Shown here: in pieces, positions 13,571 through 14,729 of the stretch
Numbering within the stretch: the first letter of the stretch is position 1
How the letters are laid out: the number at the start of each line of letters is the position of its first letter
Notes under the pieces: generated by a model
Databases searched by the model: none
Told to the model about the DNA's origin: nothing
The model's input: only the letters and a program-made list of their open reading frames with translations
Translations under genes and position numbers: made by a program
Assembly (NCBI GenBank): GCA_016788685.1
Contig: JAEUSS010000380.1
Coordinates: 1-14,729 of the forward strand
Source of the DNA: Prolixibacteraceae bacterium
GTDB lineage: Bacteria; Bacteroidota; Bacteroidia; Bacteroidales; Prolixibacteraceae
Direction of reading: 5' to 3'
Length of the DNA: 14,729 nt

Positions 13571-14729
13571 ACAAGCCATTGCAATTGCTTTTCGGGAAGC
13601 CCGACCGATGGACACCGAAACCATTCCGTTTATGCAGTCGTCGGGCCGCATTCTGGCGCAGGATGTATTTGCAGATGCCGATATGCCGCCCTTCAACAAA
13701 TCGGCGATGGACGGATACGCATGCCGGCACGAAGACTTGGGTAAAGAACTTATCCTGCTCGAAGTTATTCCGGCAGGAAAAACTCCCGACCAGCCTGTCG
13801 AACCCGGTTACTGCTCCAAAATCATGACCGGAGCACAGGTTCCGGAAGGTGCCGATACGGTTTTTATGGTAGAATATTCAGCAGAGACGCCTTCGGGTAA
13901 AATTCGTTTTACCGGCGAAAAAACCAATCCGAACATTTGTGTCCAGGGCGAAGACCTGAAAAAAGGCGACACGGTTTTAACTGCCCGCACCGAGCTCAAA
14001 CCGCAGCACATTGCCATACTTGCATCGGTTGGATGCGTTGCTCCCACGGTATACCAAATGCCGGTTTTGGGGCTGATCTCAACCGGCTCGGAGCTGGTAT
14101 CCCCTGAAGACAAACCGGAACAATCACAAATCCGGAACTCGAACGGCCCTCAACTTTCTGCTCAGGCGGCAAAATACGGGTTCCCGGTCAATTATTACGG
14201 AATTGTGCCCGACAACAAACCCCTGACCTCCCGGATTATTCAACGATCGGTAGACGAAAGCGATGTGACCATCCTTTCCGGGGGAGTTTCGGTGGGCGAT
14301 TTTGATTTTGTGCCCCGGATTATCCGGGAGTTGGGCTTCGAAATCCACTTCAGCAAAATCGCCATTAAACCCGGACAGCACACTACTTTTGCGTCAAAAG
14401 ACGGCAAATACATCATCGGCTTGCCCGGCAACCCCGTTTCATCGTTTATCCAGTTTGAAGTTTTTGTGCTCCCTTTTCTCCGGAAACTGATGAACTACGA
14501 ACAGCGGGAGATTCGCCTGCCGCTGCCTGCAAGTCAGGATTTCAGACGAAAAAAATCGGACCGGGAAGAATGCCTCCCGGTTTGCATTACGGATCAAAAC
14601 GAAGTACAATTAATTGACTATCACGGATCAGCCCATATCCATGCCTACCACCAGGCATTCGGGTTTATCAATATTCCGGCGGGAAAAACTGAAATAAAAA
14701 AAGGAGAACTGGTGTATGTTCGACCGCTT
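13554..14729 (+). CDS. moeA: Molybdopterin molybdenumtransferase MoeA, 3' end outside the window
   Basis: MoeA inserts molybdate into adenylylated molybdopterin, the last step of Mo-cofactor formation. The 392 visible codons carry the family signatures PPFNKSAMDGYA (45-56), MTGAQVPEGADTV (91-103), STGSELV (176-182), NSNGPQL (195-201), SGGVSVGD (242-249) and GLPGNPVSSF (289-298). They reach the C-terminal beta domain (KKGELVYVRPL). No stop codon occurs before the window ends, but family length suggests only a few residues are missing. Two adjacent ATGs (13554 and 13557) are possible starts; both lie inside the MobB-like gene, so translation is coupled. Control by the upstream riboswitch would therefore extend to moeA. 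A tungsten-specific paralogue cannot be excluded from sequence alone. Confidence 0.95.
   Translation, partial: MMITLEQAIAIAFREARPMDTETIPFMQSSGRILAQDVFADADMPPFNKSAMDGYACRHEDLGKELILLEVIPAGKTPDQPVEPGYCSKIMTGAQVPEGADTVFMVEYSAETPSGKIRFTGEKTNPNICVQGEDLKKGDTVLTARTELKPQHIAILASVGCVAPTVYQMPVLGLISTGSELVSPEDKPEQSQIRNSNGPQLSAQAAKYGFPVNYYGIVPDNKPLTSRIIQRSVDESDVTILSGGVSVGDFDFVPRIIRELGFEIHFSKIAIKPGQHTTFASKDGKYIIGLPGNPVSSFIQFEVFVLPFLRKLMNYEQREIRLPLPASQDFRRKKSDREECLPVCITDQNEVQLIDYHGSAHIHAYHQAFGFINIPAGKTEIKKGELVYVRPL

Overview
The window looks like a chromosomal segment of a Bacteroidota species, probably an environmental member of the Bacteroidales/Marinilabiliales. That placement is inference. It rests on a Bacteroidota-type promoter (TTTG, 20 nt, TAnnTTTG) ahead of mnmA, a -7-like TATATTTG ahead of the molybdenum operon, the gene order yicC-gmk-nadD, a membrane-anchored LytTR regulator, a DUF6051-type hydrolase, and an outer-membrane barrel protein ending in Phe. 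No tRNA, rRNA, CRISPR array, insertion sequence or phage gene was seen.

Layout. Positions 1-338 hold the end of an exported Lys/Glu/Gln-rich protein, followed by a strong hairpin. Positions 339-844 are gene-free. Positions 845-1618 encode an AT-rich polytopic membrane protein with a GEEVSWGQR signature. A small outer-membrane barrel protein (1740-2210) lies on the minus strand and ends at a good intrinsic terminator. Then come hydF ([FeFe]-hydrogenase maturation GTPase, 2515-3741) and an RhlE-type DEAD-box helicase (3999-5315) with a textbook terminator. Next are a translationally coupled pair, a RIC/ScdA-like hemerythrin protein and a LuxR-type regulator (5450-6776), then mnmA (6960-8138), yicC (8244-9122), and gmk and nadD overlapping by 4 nt (9244-10391). 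An alpha/beta hydrolase runs on the minus strand (10406-11587), divergent from a four-helix LytTR regulator (11862-12734).

The most interesting part is the right end. A leader of about 180 nt (roughly 12839-13021) precedes a MobB-like P-loop protein (13022-13570), which overlaps moeA (13554 to the window end, 392 codons with no stop reached). The leader carries the hallmarks I remember of the molybdenum-cofactor (Moco) riboswitch: a GGGC...GCCUCCCG stem element capped by a GAAA loop, then GGAAAGG. Its 3' part can fold in two mutually exclusive ways, one of which hides the Shine-Dalgarno-like GAAAGG directly ahead of the start codon. I infer a feedback circuit in which the finished cofactor represses translation of its own late biosynthesis genes.

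Most other genes are core housekeeping functions: tRNA thiolation, rRNA/mRNA processing, GMP and NAD synthesis. Several adjacent functions (hydF, the RIC-like pair, the Mo-cofactor genes) would suit a low-oxygen lifestyle, but the window alone does not prove that.
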